Shown here piece after piece: positions 28,814 through 38,724 of a stretch of 64,000 nucleotides of DNA (within the stretch, counting starts at the first letter, position 1; every line of letters begins with the position of its first letter). The DNA lies in assembly GCF_016864555.1 (NCBI RefSeq), contig NZ_CP044011.1, forward strand, positions 1,631,501 to 1,695,500. Direction: 5' to 3'. The translations under genes were made by a program, and so were the position numbers. The DNA comes from Sinorhizobium sp. BG8 (GTDB lineage Bacteria; Pseudomonadota; Alphaproteobacteria; Rhizobiales; Rhizobiaceae). The notes beneath the pieces are model-generated. The model saw only the letters and a program-made list of their open reading frames with translations, made no database searches and was not told the origin of the DNA.

Positions 28814-29110
28814 ATGCGCATGCTAGACCGCACCACCGACCTCGACCTCGCCTTGTCCCTGCGACCGGCCCCGACCTACCTGGGGCGTATCCGCAATTAT
28901 GCAACGATGCTGCTGCGCGCATGGCGGAACCGTCGAGTCCTCGGCAATCTGGACCAGCTGGACGATCACCAGCTCCTGGATATCGGATTGCGCCGCGAAG
29001 ACTTGCGTGAGGCTGCGACCTCCTCCTTCTTCGGCGATTCCAGTCTGCATCTGACCATTGCCGCCCGCCAGCGGGCGCGCCAGCACCTGAGGACCGGTCT
29101 GCTCGACTGA
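28814..29110 (+). CDS. DUF1127 family protein, longer form
   Basis: This 98-residue protein has an N-terminal segment (RMLDRTTDLDLALSLRP) then the DUF1127 core: TMLLRAWRNRRVLGNLDQLDDHQLLDIGLRREDLREA. A C-terminal basic tail RQRARQHLRTGLLD follows. ATG 28814 follows AAAGGAG with eight bases between. DUF1127 proteins are small arginine-rich factors linked to nutrient responses in rhizobia. The gene is divergent from LysR, which may control it. Confidence 0.82.
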   Translation: MRMLDRTTDLDLALSLRPAPTYLGRIRNYATMLLRAWRNRRVLGNLDQLDDHQLLDIGLRREDLREAATSSFFGDSSLHLTIAARQRARQHLRTGLLD

Positions 29111-29295
29111 CCGGTTCCAGCCTTCCCCGCAGGGTATGAGCCAATGACCCTGCTGCTTGCCCGGCGAGTGACCGAGATCGGTTGCGCCGGGCTTTTTCTT
29201 GCCCGGAAGGAATTTGCGCCGGTAGATGTGATTTCGGTCAATCCGGACACCCGATTTTGCGCTATAGCTGCGCCATCGTTCTTTCCGGATTTTCC

Positions 29296-29853
29296 ATGGT
29301 CACCGTTTCCTTTCTCCTTACCTCGTCGATCATCCTTCTCACCCCCGGACCGACAAACACGATTCTTGCTGCGTCCGGAGCTGCCCTCGGCTTTCGCCGG
29401 GCGCTCTTCCTGCCGCTTGCCGAAGCGCTGGGCTATGCGATCGCGATCTCCTTTTTCGTGGCGCTTACGTCCCTGACCGGCGGCCTTCCTTGGGCATTGC
29501 CGATCATGAAGGCGATCGCATCCCTGTGGCTTATCCTCTCGGCCGTACGGCTCTGGACCGAAAAGGTCGACATGACCGCGGCGCCGGCGAGAGGCGCGTT
29601 CTTTCGCGTCCTCTTCACCACACTCCTGAACCCGAAGGCGATGCTCGTCGGGACCATGCTCATTCCACCATCGGAGGCCGGGGGAACGGCCGGATGGGTC
29701 GGCGCATTCGTCACGCTCTCGGTCATCGCTGGAATGGGGTGGGTGATGCTCGGCTCGCTGTTGCCGCGCGGTGTTCGCCGCCATGCGTACAAAGGGGCGG
29801 CGGTCGTTCTTGGCGGCTTCTCCATGGTCGCCGCCGCCAGCGCCCTGGCCTGA
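29296..29853 (+). CDS. LysE-family amino-acid exporter
   Basis: This 185-residue inner-membrane protein has five to six helices. It opens with SFLLTSSIILLTPGPTNTIL, the LysE/RhtB signature with its TPGP, followed by LPLAEALGYAI and LFTTLLNPKAMLVG. It is slightly shorter than the typical 200-210. Members export amino acids or homoserine lactones. ATG 29296 starts directly at the first helix; no strong ribosome site is visible. Confidence 0.82.
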   Translation: MVTVSFLLTSSIILLTPGPTNTILAASGAALGFRRALFLPLAEALGYAIAISFFVALTSLTGGLPWALPIMKAIASLWLILSAVRLWTEKVDMTAAPARGAFFRVLFTTLLNPKAMLVGTMLIPPSEAGGTAGWVGAFVTLSVIAGMGWVMLGSLLPRGVRRHAYKGAAVVLGGFSMVAAASALA

Positions 29854-29950
29854 CGGGGCGCGGCGCGATCCGGGCGACGGCCCGTCCGGATCGATATGCT
29901 CGGATCAGAGCAGGCGCCGGGAGTGCTGAAGCACCGGCTGCCCTGCGATA

Positions 29951-30808
29951 TTACTTCTTCGGCTTCTCTTCCGGCGGTGCATCGTCCGTATCGACAGACC
30001 TGCTCATCTGTTCGAAGATGTTCTCGATGCTCTTCTGATAGTCCTTCTGCATCTCGAGGCCGGTGTCGAACATCGTGTTGAAGAGCTTGGTCAGCGATTC
30101 CGCCGGCGACACGCTCTTGTCCGTCTTGTCCGCGGTATCACCCGAAAACCCCGCCATCATGTCCTGGAAGGCCTTGGCGAATGGATTGTCCGCAAAGGGG
30201 TTCGGCGTGTCCTTCTTCGCGGCAGCTCCGCCGCTGAAGAAGCTCTGCATGGCCTGTGTGAAGGGGTTGTCAAAGGGATTGGCGGCAGGCTGAGGCTTCT
30301 TCGCCATGCCCGTCGCTTCCATCCACTGCTGGGCCATGACGGCAAAGGGATTGTCAGTGGAAGTGCCCTGGGAGCCGCCCATGAACGGCGCCATCGACTG
30401 CTTGAAAATGCCGCCCATCAGCGTGGTCGCCATGACAGGCAGCATCTGCTTGTAGATTTCCTGGCCGATGCCGGTCATCTGGGCGGCCTGCGCGGCGATT
30501 GCCCGCGAAATCTCCTTGGAGCCGAAGAGATGGCCAAGGACCCCGTTTCCGTCCTCCATGCCCTGAGGCGTGAAGGCCTTGGTCATGTCCTCGAAGTACT
30601 TCACGTGGTTTCCCGAACCGAGCGCGGTCAGGAACGCTCCCAGGTCATAGGGATTGGCGGCGTTGCGCTTGAAGCCTTCGGAAAAGGCCGGCATCAGCGC
30701 GGCCATCGCGTTGTTGGCCTGTTCCTGGGCCAGGCCGAACTGTTTGGCCATGACCTCCATGGCTTTGCCGTTCTGCGCCTGCATCATCATGTCGTAAAGA
30801 GGCAGCAT
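29951..30808 (-). CDS. DUF937 domain-containing protein with NPF repeats
   Basis: This 285-residue protein has a DUF937 region at about 1-145 (PLYDMMMQAQNGKAMEVMAKQFGL, AMAALMPAFSEGFKRN). A low-complexity middle follows with repeated Asn-Pro-Phe motifs (NPFAV, NPFDNPFTQ, NPFADNPFAK), and the C-terminal helix EMQKDYQKSIENIFEQMSRS ends acidic. DUF937 is poorly understood. It follows gshA on the same strand by about 100 bases. Confidence 0.75.
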   Translation of the reverse strand: MLPLYDMMMQAQNGKAMEVMAKQFGLAQEQANNAMAALMPAFSEGFKRNAANPYDLGAFLTALGSGNHVKYFEDMTKAFTPQGMEDGNGVLGHLFGSKEISRAIAAQAAQMTGIGQEIYKQMLPVMATTLMGGIFKQSMAPFMGGSQGTSTDNPFAVMAQQWMEATGMAKKPQPAANPFDNPFTQAMQSFFSGGAAAKKDTPNPFADNPFAKAFQDMMAGFSGDTADKTDKSVSPAESLTKLFNTMFDTGLEMQKDYQKSIENIFEQMSRSVDTDDAPPEEKPKK

Positions 30809-30909
30809 AGTGGATCCCGATCCCCTCGCAAAGCATAAGCATGTGCTTGCACTATAACGGGAAATTCAAGGACGGAAACCGCTTTCTTGGTCGTGCGGCC
30901 GCCGAACCG

Positions 30910-32283
30910 TCAATATTGGTATTCGGTGAAGACGGGATCCACGGAACCGCCCCAGCGGCCGTGATAGAGAGCGAGCATGTCCTCGGCAAGTGTCGCCTTC
31001 TTGGCGAGCACTTCCTCGAGGGGCGCGAGGAAGATGCTCTCGTCCACGCCATCGCCGTTCAGGCGGTTGCGTGCAACAAGCCCTCCGCGCGAAATCGCGA
31101 GAACTTCGCGGGCGATTTCCATGAGCGGGCGGCCGCGATGTTCGGCAGAAAGTCCCTTGGCGGGAACGCCGTTGCGCAGGGCCAGCACCTCGTCATACGT
31201 CCAGTCGCGCGTCAGCGCCTCGGCCGCGTCCAGAGCGCCGTCGTCGTAGAGCAGTCCTACCCAGAAGGCGGGGAGGGCGCAGATCCGGCGCCACGGTCCG
31301 CCGTCGGCACCGCGCATCTCGAGGAAGCGCTTCAGCCGCACGTCAGGGAACAGCGTCGACAGATGGTTGGTCCAGTCGCCCATGTTGGGCTCGAAGTCCG
31401 CGACCACACCTTTCATCGCGCCGCCCATGAACTGGCGGAAGGTGATGTGTGTGCAGTCGTGATACTTGCCGTCGCGTACGATGAAGTACATCGGCACGTC
31501 GAGCGCCCACTCGACATAGTTCTCGAAGACAAAATCCGGAGAGAAGGCGAAGGGCAGGAGGCCGGCGCGATTGTTGTCCGTGTCGCGCCAGATGTCGCCA
31601 CGCCACGAAAGAAGGCCGTTCGGCTTGCCGTCGGTGAAGGGCGAGCTTGCAAACAGTGCGGTCGCAAGCGGCTGCAGCTTCAGGGAGACCTGCATCTTCC
31701 GGCGCATGTCCGCTTCGGATGAGAAGTCGAGATTAACCTGGATCGTGCAGGTGCGGTACATCATGTCGAGACCCTTGGTGCCGACCTTGGGCATGTAGCG
31801 GGTCATGATCTCGTAGCGCGACTTCGGCATGCGCGGGGTCTCGTCGAATGTCCACTTGGGACTTCCGCCCATGCCCAGGAAACGTATGCCGAGGGGCTCT
31901 GCGATATCGCGCAAGGTTGCCAGATGCTGCTGCGATTCCTTGCAAGTCTGGTGAAGGGTTTCGAGCGGCGCGCCGGAAAGCTCGAACTGTCCGCCCGGCT
32001 CGAGCGAAATCGCGCCCATGCCCGACGGCTCGCCGAGGCCGATGATGTTGCCCGCATCGAGAATCGGCTCCCAGCCGCTTTTCTCCTGCATCCCCTTCAG
32101 CAGCGCGGAAATGCTCCGGTCGCCGAAATACGGAACGGGGCTGTTGTCAGCCGTAAAGAAGACGAATTTCTCGTGTTCCGTCCCGATGCGGAATCGCTCC
32201 TTCGGCTTGCAACCGGCGGCGAGATATTCCGTCATGTCTGCTATCGAGCGAACCGGCGTCTGGTCGGTTGTATCACGGGCCAT
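30910..32283 (-). CDS. gshA: Glutamate-cysteine ligase, plant/alphaproteobacterial type
   Basis: This 457-residue enzyme joins glutamate and cysteine with ATP, the first step of glutathione synthesis. It is of the GCS2 type found in plants and alphaproteobacteria: FRIGTEHEKF, LEPGGQFELSGAPLETLHQT, GMGGSPKWTFDETPRMPKSRY, YMPKVGTKGLDMMYRTCTIQVNLDF, MRGADGGPW and the C-terminal WGGSVDPVFTEYQY. Length matches rhizobial homologs. It lies in a minus-strand run with rsmE and PiT. Confidence 0.95.
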   Translation of the reverse strand: MARDTTDQTPVRSIADMTEYLAAGCKPKERFRIGTEHEKFVFFTADNSPVPYFGDRSISALLKGMQEKSGWEPILDAGNIIGLGEPSGMGAISLEPGGQFELSGAPLETLHQTCKESQQHLATLRDIAEPLGIRFLGMGGSPKWTFDETPRMPKSRYEIMTRYMPKVGTKGLDMMYRTCTIQVNLDFSSEADMRRKMQVSLKLQPLATALFASSPFTDGKPNGLLSWRGDIWRDTDNNRAGLLPFAFSPDFVFENYVEWALDVPMYFIVRDGKYHDCTHITFRQFMGGAMKGVVADFEPNMGDWTNHLSTLFPDVRLKRFLEMRGADGGPWRRICALPAFWVGLLYDDGALDAAEALTRDWTYDEVLALRNGVPAKGLSAEHRGRPLMEIAREVLAISRGGLVARNRLNGDGVDESIFLAPLEEVLAKKATLAEDMLALYHGRWGGSVDPVFTEYQY

Positions 32284-32436
32284 GGGCGTCTTCTTCTGAT
32301 CGGGTATTGCCTGGCAGAATAGACAGGCACGTGAGGGGTGCTTGGACCGGATTTAAGTGCGGTGCAAGCGAATTCATTTCAAGACAGGTTCAAAAAAACG
32401 ATATGAGCGTGTCGCGCAAGGCACTGCCACGCCTGT

Positions 32437-33174
32437 TCAATTCCAGTCGCCGACCGTCGCCTGAAGCACCGCCATTGCGGCGACTGCGGCCGTGTCGGCC
32501 CTGAGGATCCGCGGTCCGAGCGGGATCGCCGTCACGTAGTCGAGGCTGCGCAGCAACTGGCGTTCCTCGTCGGAGAACCCGCCTTCGGGCCCGATCAGCA
32601 ATGCAAGTTTTCGCTCGGCGATTGCCTGCAGCACGGGAACGGGATTCTGGCTTTCGTGGCCCTCGTCGCAAAAGACGATGCGACGGTCGCGGGGCCAGTC
32701 GCTGAGGAGGTCGGTCAGCTTTTGTGGCGGCATCACGTCGGGTATGGAGAGGATGCCGCATTGCTCGGCCGCCTCGATCACGTTGGCCTGCAGCCGTTCG
32801 AGACTGGTGATCTTGCCCTGCACATGCTGCGTCATGACAGGTCTCAGGACACCGGCCCCCATTTCGACCGCCTTCTGCACGAGATAGTCGAGGCGTCCGA
32901 CCTTGAGGGGGGCAAAAAGGTAGTGAAGGTCCGATGGCGCGGGTTGCGGCCGGACCTGCTCGACGGCGGTCATCATCAGGCGCTTGCGGGTCGGCAGCGA
33001 AATCTCCGCGCGCCATTCCCCGTCGCGGCCGTTGAAGGCGAGGATCGACGTCCCTTCCTCGATGCGCAGCACGTTGGCCAGGTAGTGGAACTGCTCCTTC
33101 GTCGCTTCCAGCGCCGCGCCGTCATGAAGCGCGCCCTCGACGAAAAGCCGTTGCATGCGGTAGTTCGCGCGCAT
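32437..33174 (-). CDS. rsmE: 16S rRNA (uracil-1498-N3)-methyltransferase
   Basis: This 245-residue SPOUT methyltransferase methylates U1498. Features are an N-terminal PUA-like domain ([35 protein letters not shown]) and a C-terminal knotted domain with [42 protein letters not shown] and [17 protein letters not shown]. It starts 13 bases after the PiT stop on the same strand, so it is likely co-transcribed with it. Confidence 0.95.
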   Translation of the reverse strand: MRANYRMQRLFVEGALHDGAALEATKEQFHYLANVLRIEEGTSILAFNGRDGEWRAEISLPTRKRLMMTAVEQVRPQPAPSDLHYLFAPLKVGRLDYLVQKAVEMGAGVLRPVMTQHVQGKITSLERLQANVIEAAEQCGILSIPDVMPPQKLTDLLSDWPRDRRIVFCDEGHESQNPVPVLQAIAERKLALLIGPEGGFSDEERQLLRSLDYVTAIPLGPRILRADTAAVAAMAVLQATVGDWN

Positions 33175-33187
33175 CGCAGGTCTTCCT

Positions 33188-34693
33188 TCAGGTAAACAGC
33201 GCGTTGAGGATCACGAAGATCACTGCGGAGAGCGCCGCGGAGACCGGCAGAGTGACGATCCAGGCCGCTATGATTGTCATGAAGTGCGACCGGCGCACGA
33301 GATAGCGCCGGCGGGATTCGTCCGGATTGGAAAACTGGGGCACGTCGTCGGCAATCTTGCCGCCTCTCGCCCGGATGTACTCGATGCGCCGCTTGGAGTT
33401 CCGGGTATACCACTCGCGGAACAGCCCGACCCCGAAGACTGCGCCGACGGCGATATGCGTGGACGATACCGGGATCGCGAGCAGCGATGCGGTGAGCACC
33501 GCCACGGCCGAGGAAAGCGTCACGCAGAAGGCGCGCATCGGATTGAGCTTGGTAATTTCGTGGCCGACCAGCCGGATGAGGCGGGGGCCGAAAAGCATGA
33601 GGCCGATCGATATCCCGAACGCGCCGATCAGCATGATCCAGAGCGGCGGTGCCATGGGGTCGCCGGCTGCGCTGTGGCGCAGCGCCGTGACCACGCCGAG
33701 CAGCGGCCCGACCGCGTTCGAGACGTCGTTTGCCCCGTGAGCGAAGGATAGGAGGGCGGCCGAGCAGATGAGCGGGATCTTGAAGAGGGTTCTGAGCGAC
33801 TGGTTCCTGTTTTCCAGCCCGACGGAGTGGCGCGCGACGATCGGCGACACGATGAAGTATGAGAGAATGCCAGCTGCAAGGCCGATCAGTAGAGCGGAGG
33901 TGAGCGAAACCTCGTACAGCTGGTTGATGGCGTTGTGCGCAAGGAAGGCGACGAAGGATCCGAGCATCACTGAGATCAGTATCGGCACCCAGAACCGCGC
34001 GGCCGCGATCTTGTCCTCGCGGTAGATGATGAACTCCTTGATCAGGGCAAGGAACAGGGCGGCAATGACGCCGCCCAGAATCGGCGAGAGGGTCCAGCTC
34101 ACGACAATTAGCGAAATGGAATCCCACTGCACGCTGCCGAGGCCACTTGCCGCGGCACCCGCGCCGATCACGCCACCGACGATGGAGTGGGTGGTCGAGA
34201 TGGGGGCATTCGCGAGAGTGGCGAAGTTGATCCAGAGTGCGGAGGAGGCAAGTGCCGCCACCATGGCCCAGACATAGGTCTCGCCGTTGCCGAACCGCGA
34301 ACTATCGAGCAGCCCGGAACCGATGGTCTGTACCACGCCGCCGCCGGCAATGACGGCGCCGGCGATCTCGAAGATCGCTGCGAGGATCAAGGCGACCGTC
34401 ATGGTCATCGCGCGGGCGCCGACGGCAGCGCCGACATTGTTGGTGACGTCGTTGGCGCCGATGTTCATCGCCATGTAGGCAGCAAGCGCAGCCGCGACCA
34501 CGACCAGCGTCGCCCCCGGAGCATTCGAGACAAATGCGCTGGCTACGGCCATTGCAAGCAGCAGGAAGACCAGAGCTATGCCCACGCCTGTCCAGGACCT
34601 GAGCACGAACTGCGTCGCCTGCTCGCTGAAGGTCAGCTTGTCCAGATCCTTGTCAAGCGTCGGCTTTTCGAGCCGCACCTGCGAATTCGCCAT
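33188..34693 (-). CDS. pit: Inorganic phosphate transporter, PiT family
   Basis: This 501-residue membrane protein has paired PiT domains with about ten helices: [25 protein letters not shown] and [20 protein letters not shown], the hallmark GANDVxNxxGP repeats. It is a proton (or metal-phosphate) symporter for phosphate at low affinity. ATG 34693 follows AAAGGAG at an eight-base gap. The companion DUF47/PhoU-like gene often paired with pit is absent. A Nudix gene lies upstream on the same strand and rsmE downstream. Confidence 0.93.
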   Translation of the reverse strand: MANSQVRLEKPTLDKDLDKLTFSEQATQFVLRSWTGVGIALVFLLLAMAVASAFVSNAPGATLVVVAAALAAYMAMNIGANDVTNNVGAAVGARAMTMTVALILAAIFEIAGAVIAGGGVVQTIGSGLLDSSRFGNGETYVWAMVAALASSALWINFATLANAPISTTHSIVGGVIGAGAAASGLGSVQWDSISLIVVSWTLSPILGGVIAALFLALIKEFIIYREDKIAAARFWVPILISVMLGSFVAFLAHNAINQLYEVSLTSALLIGLAAGILSYFIVSPIVARHSVGLENRNQSLRTLFKIPLICSAALLSFAHGANDVSNAVGPLLGVVTALRHSAAGDPMAPPLWIMLIGAFGISIGLMLFGPRLIRLVGHEITKLNPMRAFCVTLSSAVAVLTASLLAIPVSSTHIAVGAVFGVGLFREWYTRNSKRRIEYIRARGGKIADDVPQFSNPDESRRRYLVRRSHFMTIIAAWIVTLPVSAALSAVIFVILNALFT

Positions 34694-34773
34694 CAATCAT
34701 GCTCCTTTGTCACGACTGGGACTATCGTCACAGGACGGCAAGAGCAATATGACCGGAACCGGACAGTGGTACA

Positions 34774-35283
34774 TTATTTGGAAGCGGGGAGGGCGGGCTC
34801 GACCGGCATGGACTTCTCGAAGGCAAGGAACAGGTTCTTCAGCCCTGGTTCGTTGACCCTGCGGGCGGCTTCGGCGCAGCTCACCCATTCCATCCGCCGT
34901 TCGCCCTTTTCCGGGTAGTTCTTACAGATGTCCTCGACTTCCAGCGCGTAGACCTGGACCTTGCAGCTGACCTTGAGGCCCTCTGCCAGGCCCTTCTGAT
35001 ACATGTAGTGGCCGATCGACATCTTGCCGACCTTGCCCTTTACGCCGGCTTCCTCGTAGGCTTCGCGCTCGGCGACGCCATGGCAGTCCCGGTTGGCCAT
35101 CGGCCATCCCTTGGGAATGACCCAGCGGCCCGTGTCGCGGCTGGTGATGAGGAGAACCTCGAGAACCGATCGCTTTTTCCTGAAGCGATAGCAAAGCGCC
35201 GCATACTGCACCCGCGCAGGGCGCCGGAACATCAGGTGCACATCACCAGCAAGTCGGTTCAGGATGTTCAAGGTCCGCTTCAT
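34774..35283 (-). CDS. Nudix hydrolase, DIPP-like
   Basis: This 169-residue protein has a Nudix box: GWPMANRDCHGVAEREAYEEAG. The usual first Glu after G-x5 is Arg here, while the REx2EExG core is complete. VIPKGWPM upstream resembles the diphosphoinositol-polyphosphate-phosphatase branch, where phosphate-rich inositols or dinucleotides are cleaved. The substrate is unproven. It sits 80 bases upstream of pit on the same strand. Confidence 0.85.
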   Translation of the reverse strand: MKRTLNILNRLAGDVHLMFRRPARVQYAALCYRFRKKRSVLEVLLITSRDTGRWVIPKGWPMANRDCHGVAEREAYEEAGVKGKVGKMSIGHYMYQKGLAEGLKVSCKVQVYALEVEDICKNYPEKGERRMEWVSCAEAARRVNEPGLKNLFLAFEKSMPVEPALPASK

Positions 35284-35411
35284 ACCCTTTTGTTCGAATC
35301 ACTTAAAAAGCCTTGATGGCCGATTATCTACGCCATCTGCCTTGTGTAAACTTTGCGCGCCGCCGAACGGCCTATTCCCCGAAGGTTTCCGAGGATCGTG
35401 TCGTTTCGGAG

Positions 35412-36212
35412 TCAGTCCGTCAGGCCGCGCTGCTGCATGCGCAATTGCGATATGCGCTGCCATTCGCCGCTGCGCTCCGCTTCCCGGATCGCCGCGCTGA
35501 TATAGTCAATATGGGTCTGGGCCGCCGACTTTGCCAGTGCGCCATCGCCCCTGATGATCGCCGCACAAATCGCCTCGTGCTGGCTGAGTAGCTGTTCGCG
35601 GGAATGCTCGGACGAAAATACCAGGTGGCGGTGGAAGAAAATGCCCTGCGCCAGCAACCGGTAGCAGGCCCGAAGCGTGTGAAGCAGGACGATGTTGTGG
35701 GCGCATTCGCCGATGGCGTTGTGCAGCTCGACATCGGCCGCAAGCTCTTCCTCGAAATCACCCTTTTCGTGCGCCTGGCGCATGGAGGCGAGGATCCGCG
35801 TCAGCATCTCCCTGTCGAACTGCGTTGCGCGCCGTGCCGCCAGTTCGGCTGTGATCCCTTCCAGCTCGCGGCGATATTCCAGATAGTCGCTGGTGGCGCG
35901 CTGGTGCCGTGCAATCAGTTCGACGACGGGCTTCGAGAACACCTGCCCGATGAGATCGGCCACATAGGTGCCCCCGCCGTGGTGGCTGACGAGCAGGCCG
36001 CGGGTTTCGAGCTCCTTCAGCGCCTCGCGAAGGATGGGACGAGACACGTCCAGCCGCTTGGAAAGCTCCCGTTCTCCCGGGAGCCTGTCGCCGTCGCGTA
36101 GCACGCCTTCGAGCAACAGCAGCTCGATCTGCCGCACAACCTCGTCTGCCGTGCGGCTATGGCTGATGCGGGCAAAAAGGTCGAAGGATTCGGCGTTCGG
36201 GACGGTCTCCAT
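35412..36212 (-). CDS. FadR-type GntR transcriptional regulator
   Basis: This 266-residue protein has a GntR winged helix (DEVVRQIELLLLEGVLRDGDRLPGERELSKRLDVSRPILREALKELE) and an all-helical FCD effector domain with the metal-ligand-like histidines of ADVELHNAIGECAHN and QHEAICAAI. Relatives are LldR, PdhR and GlcC, which respond to lactate, pyruvate or glycolate. glcDEF lies 2.5 kb away, so a GlcC-like role is possible but unproven. Confidence 0.83.
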   Translation of the reverse strand: METVPNAESFDLFARISHSRTADEVVRQIELLLLEGVLRDGDRLPGERELSKRLDVSRPILREALKELETRGLLVSHHGGGTYVADLIGQVFSKPVVELIARHQRATSDYLEYRRELEGITAELAARRATQFDREMLTRILASMRQAHEKGDFEEELAADVELHNAIGECAHNIVLLHTLRACYRLLAQGIFFHRHLVFSSEHSREQLLSQHEAICAAIIRGDGALAKSAAQTHIDYISAAIREAERSGEWQRISQLRMQQRGLTD

Positions 36213-36351
36213 GCGGGCAAAGGTATCAACTTGAATTAAAACCGGTCAAGATTTTTGTCCACTCGCGGGATTTCTCCGTGGCCCCTGCGTCAATGAGCCC
36301 TTTCTTTTTTGGCCTGACATTTGTTAAGCGAAGGGGGTCGATGCATTTGCG

Positions 36352-37647
36352 ATGGGGGATCAAGCAGGCATGGCAAAGGGAAGTTTTGCATTTCCGCCGG
36401 CGTCTGCACGCGCCCAGGCGCTGGGTGAGATCCACGCACGGCCCTATGCGCTGGTGGATTCTCCGCGGGTGATTTTCCAGCTCGCCTTCCTGACGGAGGG
36501 CGGGTCCGCCGTGGACCAGGCGGTGGTTGCGAACCTGGCGCGCTCGCGCGGGGTTTCTCCGCCGGCACGCGATGCCAGCCACCAGGCGATGAGCTGGGGG
36601 CAGGGAACGCTGCGCTGGGAGCGGCATACGGAATTCTCGACCTACTTCTGGGACGCTCCGGTGCCCGAGAAGTTCGGGGACGTGGTGCCCGTGCATCCGT
36701 TCGGCGACAGCTTCTCGCCGCCCGGCACGCTGATATCGGGCATCCGGCTGGAGATCCGCCCCGACAGGCCGGAAACGCGCGCCGCCATGGCGGTGTTCGA
36801 CCCGACCAGCCTCTGTTACAGCGAAGTCAAGGACGGGCAGGCGGCCGTTCTGACGGACTTCCGGCAGAACGGCGACGGGCTTACCCAGATTCTCGTCATC
36901 GACCGTGGCATGACCGAGGCCGGGCGCGGTGCGCTGGTGCAGCGTCTCCTCGACATCGAGACCTACCGCACGCTGGCGATGATGGGGCTGCCGCTCGCCC
37001 AGTCGCTCTCGCCCGAGATCCGCCGCATCGAGGACGGGCTGACCGCGATTACCCAGCGCATGAAGCTCCACGCGCGCGACGAGGCCGACGAGATGCTCGG
37101 CGAGATCACCCGCCTGGCAGCGGAGCTGGAGGCCAATGCGGCGCTGAGCCTTTATCGCTTCGGTGCAAGCAGGGCCTATTACGGCATCGTCCAGGAGCGT
37201 GTGCGCACACTGGCCGAGACGGCCGTGCCCGGCTACGAAACGCTCGGCGCCTTCCTGGAACGCCGTCTCGCGCCGGCGATGCGCACCTGCCAGTCGGTGG
37301 AAGAGAGGCAGGCGAACCTGTCGCGCAAGCTCGCCCGCGCCACGGCGCTGCTCAGAAGCTGGATCGATGTGGAGCTGGAGCAGCTGAATGCAACGTTGCT
37401 GAACTCCATGGATCGCCGCGCCAAGCTGCAATTGCGCCTCCAGCAGACCGTTGAAGGGCTCTCGGTGGCGGCAATCTCCTACTATGTGGTCGGCCTCTTC
37501 GGATATGTCGCCAAGGCGGCGAATGGCCTCGGCCTGCCAGTCAAGCCAGAGACGCTGACAGGTATCGCCGTGCCGGCCGTCGTCCTTTCCATGTGGCTCC
37601 TCGTGAGGGCGATCCGCAGGCGACACGCGGAGGAGGACGCGCTCTGA
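36352..37647 (+). CDS. DUF3422 family membrane protein
   Basis: This 431-residue protein has the DUF3422 signature: LGEIHARPYALVDSPRVIFQLAFLTEGG and WERHTEFSTYFWD near the N terminus, a coiled middle (about 220-370), and two C-terminal membrane helices (VAAISYYVVGLFGYVAKAANG; IAVPAVVLSMWLLVRAI). DUF3422 has no known function; members are inner-membrane proteins. ATG 36352 is preceded by G-rich sequence; ATG 36370 is also plausible. Confidence 0.82.
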   Translation: MGDQAGMAKGSFAFPPASARAQALGEIHARPYALVDSPRVIFQLAFLTEGGSAVDQAVVANLARSRGVSPPARDASHQAMSWGQGTLRWERHTEFSTYFWDAPVPEKFGDVVPVHPFGDSFSPPGTLISGIRLEIRPDRPETRAAMAVFDPTSLCYSEVKDGQAAVLTDFRQNGDGLTQILVIDRGMTEAGRGALVQRLLDIETYRTLAMMGLPLAQSLSPEIRRIEDGLTAITQRMKLHARDEADEMLGEITRLAAELEANAALSLYRFGASRAYYGIVQERVRTLAETAVPGYETLGAFLERRLAPAMRTCQSVEERQANLSRKLARATALLRSWIDVELEQLNATLLNSMDRRAKLQLRLQQTVEGLSVAAISYYVVGLFGYVAKAANGLGLPVKPETLTGIAVPAVVLSMWLLVRAIRRRHAEEDAL

Positions 37648-37720
37648 GCGGAGAGGGACGAAGCCTCGTGCCGTCTCCTTGGCATGCCGTTGCCCCGGAA
37701 GCCGCGTCAGCTTCTGGACC

Positions 37721-38617
37721 CTAGCGGTCCCAGTAGGGCGCGGGGCCGTAGAGATCGGCGAGGTAGTCGATGAACATCCGCACCTTGGCCGGCAGGAACT
37801 GGCGCGATGGGTAGACAGCGGAAAGGGTCACGCTCTTCGAGCTTTCGAAGGCGGGAAGAACCTGCACGAGCTTGCCTTCCTTCAGTTCCTGGCCGATGTC
37901 CCAGGTCGAGCGCAGCGCAATCCCCATGCCGGCGATAACTGCTTCCCGTATGACTTCGCTGGAATTCGTCACCAGCGGGCCGTCCGGACGCCACGTCACG
38001 ATCCCGGAGGGGCCGTCCAGGCGCCAGATGTCCTGGTTGTGCGGCGGCAGGCAGACATGCCGGGAGAGGTCTTCCATCGTCTCGGGGGTGCCGTGTTGCT
38101 TCAGGTAATCCGGGGCGGCGCAAAGGACCCTGCGCACCGGCGCGAGCCTGCGGGCGACGAGCGAGGAATCCGACAGCTCTCCGATGCGGACGGCGAGATC
38201 GAATCCGCCGCCGACGATGTCCGAGAACTCGTCTGACAGCACCAGGTTTATCGTGAGATCCGGATGCGCCGACAGGAAGGCCTTGAGATGAGGGGCGATG
38301 TGCATGCGGCCGAAGGATGTCGGCGCGGAAACACGCAACGTTCCGCGCGCCGTGCCCGAGCGGCCCGAGACGAAGGCTTCCGCCTCTTCGATGCCTGCGA
38401 GAATGCCGAGAATTCGCTCGTAGAAGCCCTGTCCTGCCTCGGTCAGCGATATCTGGCGCGTGGTGCGCTGCAGGAGTCGCGTGCCGAGGCGTTCCTCCAG
38501 CCGCTTGATGCGTTTGGAGACCACGGCGGGCGAAAGTCCCAGCGTCCGGCCGGCTGCGGACATGCTGCCGGTATCGACCACGCGGGAGAAAATTTCGAGA
38601 TCGCCGAGATTTGTCAC
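37721..38617 (-). CDS. LysR-type regulator next to glcDEF
   Basis: This 298-residue protein is a LysR regulator: MTNLGDLEIFSRVVDTGSMSAAGRTLGLSPAVVSKRIKRLEERLG, then an effector-binding domain from about residue 90. It is divergent from glcD, 107 bases apart, the standard position for a LysR acting on glcD. Its sequence is of the CrgA/DmlR-type branch. The intergenic region holds a perfect inverted repeat (38678-38702). Confidence 0.87.
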   Translation of the reverse strand: MTNLGDLEIFSRVVDTGSMSAAGRTLGLSPAVVSKRIKRLEERLGTRLLQRTTRQISLTEAGQGFYERILGILAGIEEAEAFVSGRSGTARGTLRVSAPTSFGRMHIAPHLKAFLSAHPDLTINLVLSDEFSDIVGGGFDLAVRIGELSDSSLVARRLAPVRRVLCAAPDYLKQHGTPETMEDLSRHVCLPPHNQDIWRLDGPSGIVTWRPDGPLVTNSSEVIREAVIAGMGIALRSTWDIGQELKEGKLVQVLPAFESSKSVTLSAVYPSRQFLPAKVRMFIDYLADLYGPAPYWDR

Positions 38618-38677
38618 AAGTCGGATCCATTATTGCCTTTGCGGAAACAGTGCTTAGCATTTGCCTCCTTTCGGCGG

Positions 38678-38702
38678 AAGTGGTAAAGAAAAAATACCAC
38701 TT
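38678..38702. promoter_or_regulatory. Inverted repeat upstream of glcD
   Basis: AAGTGGTA and TACCACTT form a perfect 8-bp inverted repeat separated by nine bases of A-rich sequence, ending 22 bases before the glcD ATG. TGGT...ACCA half sites are typical of FadR-type GntR operators, although those usually have only three bases between. It might serve the GntR at 35412 or the divergent LysR. Confidence 0.5.
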
Positions 38703-38724
38703 GTGAGGCTGGGAGGTTCGCCGC

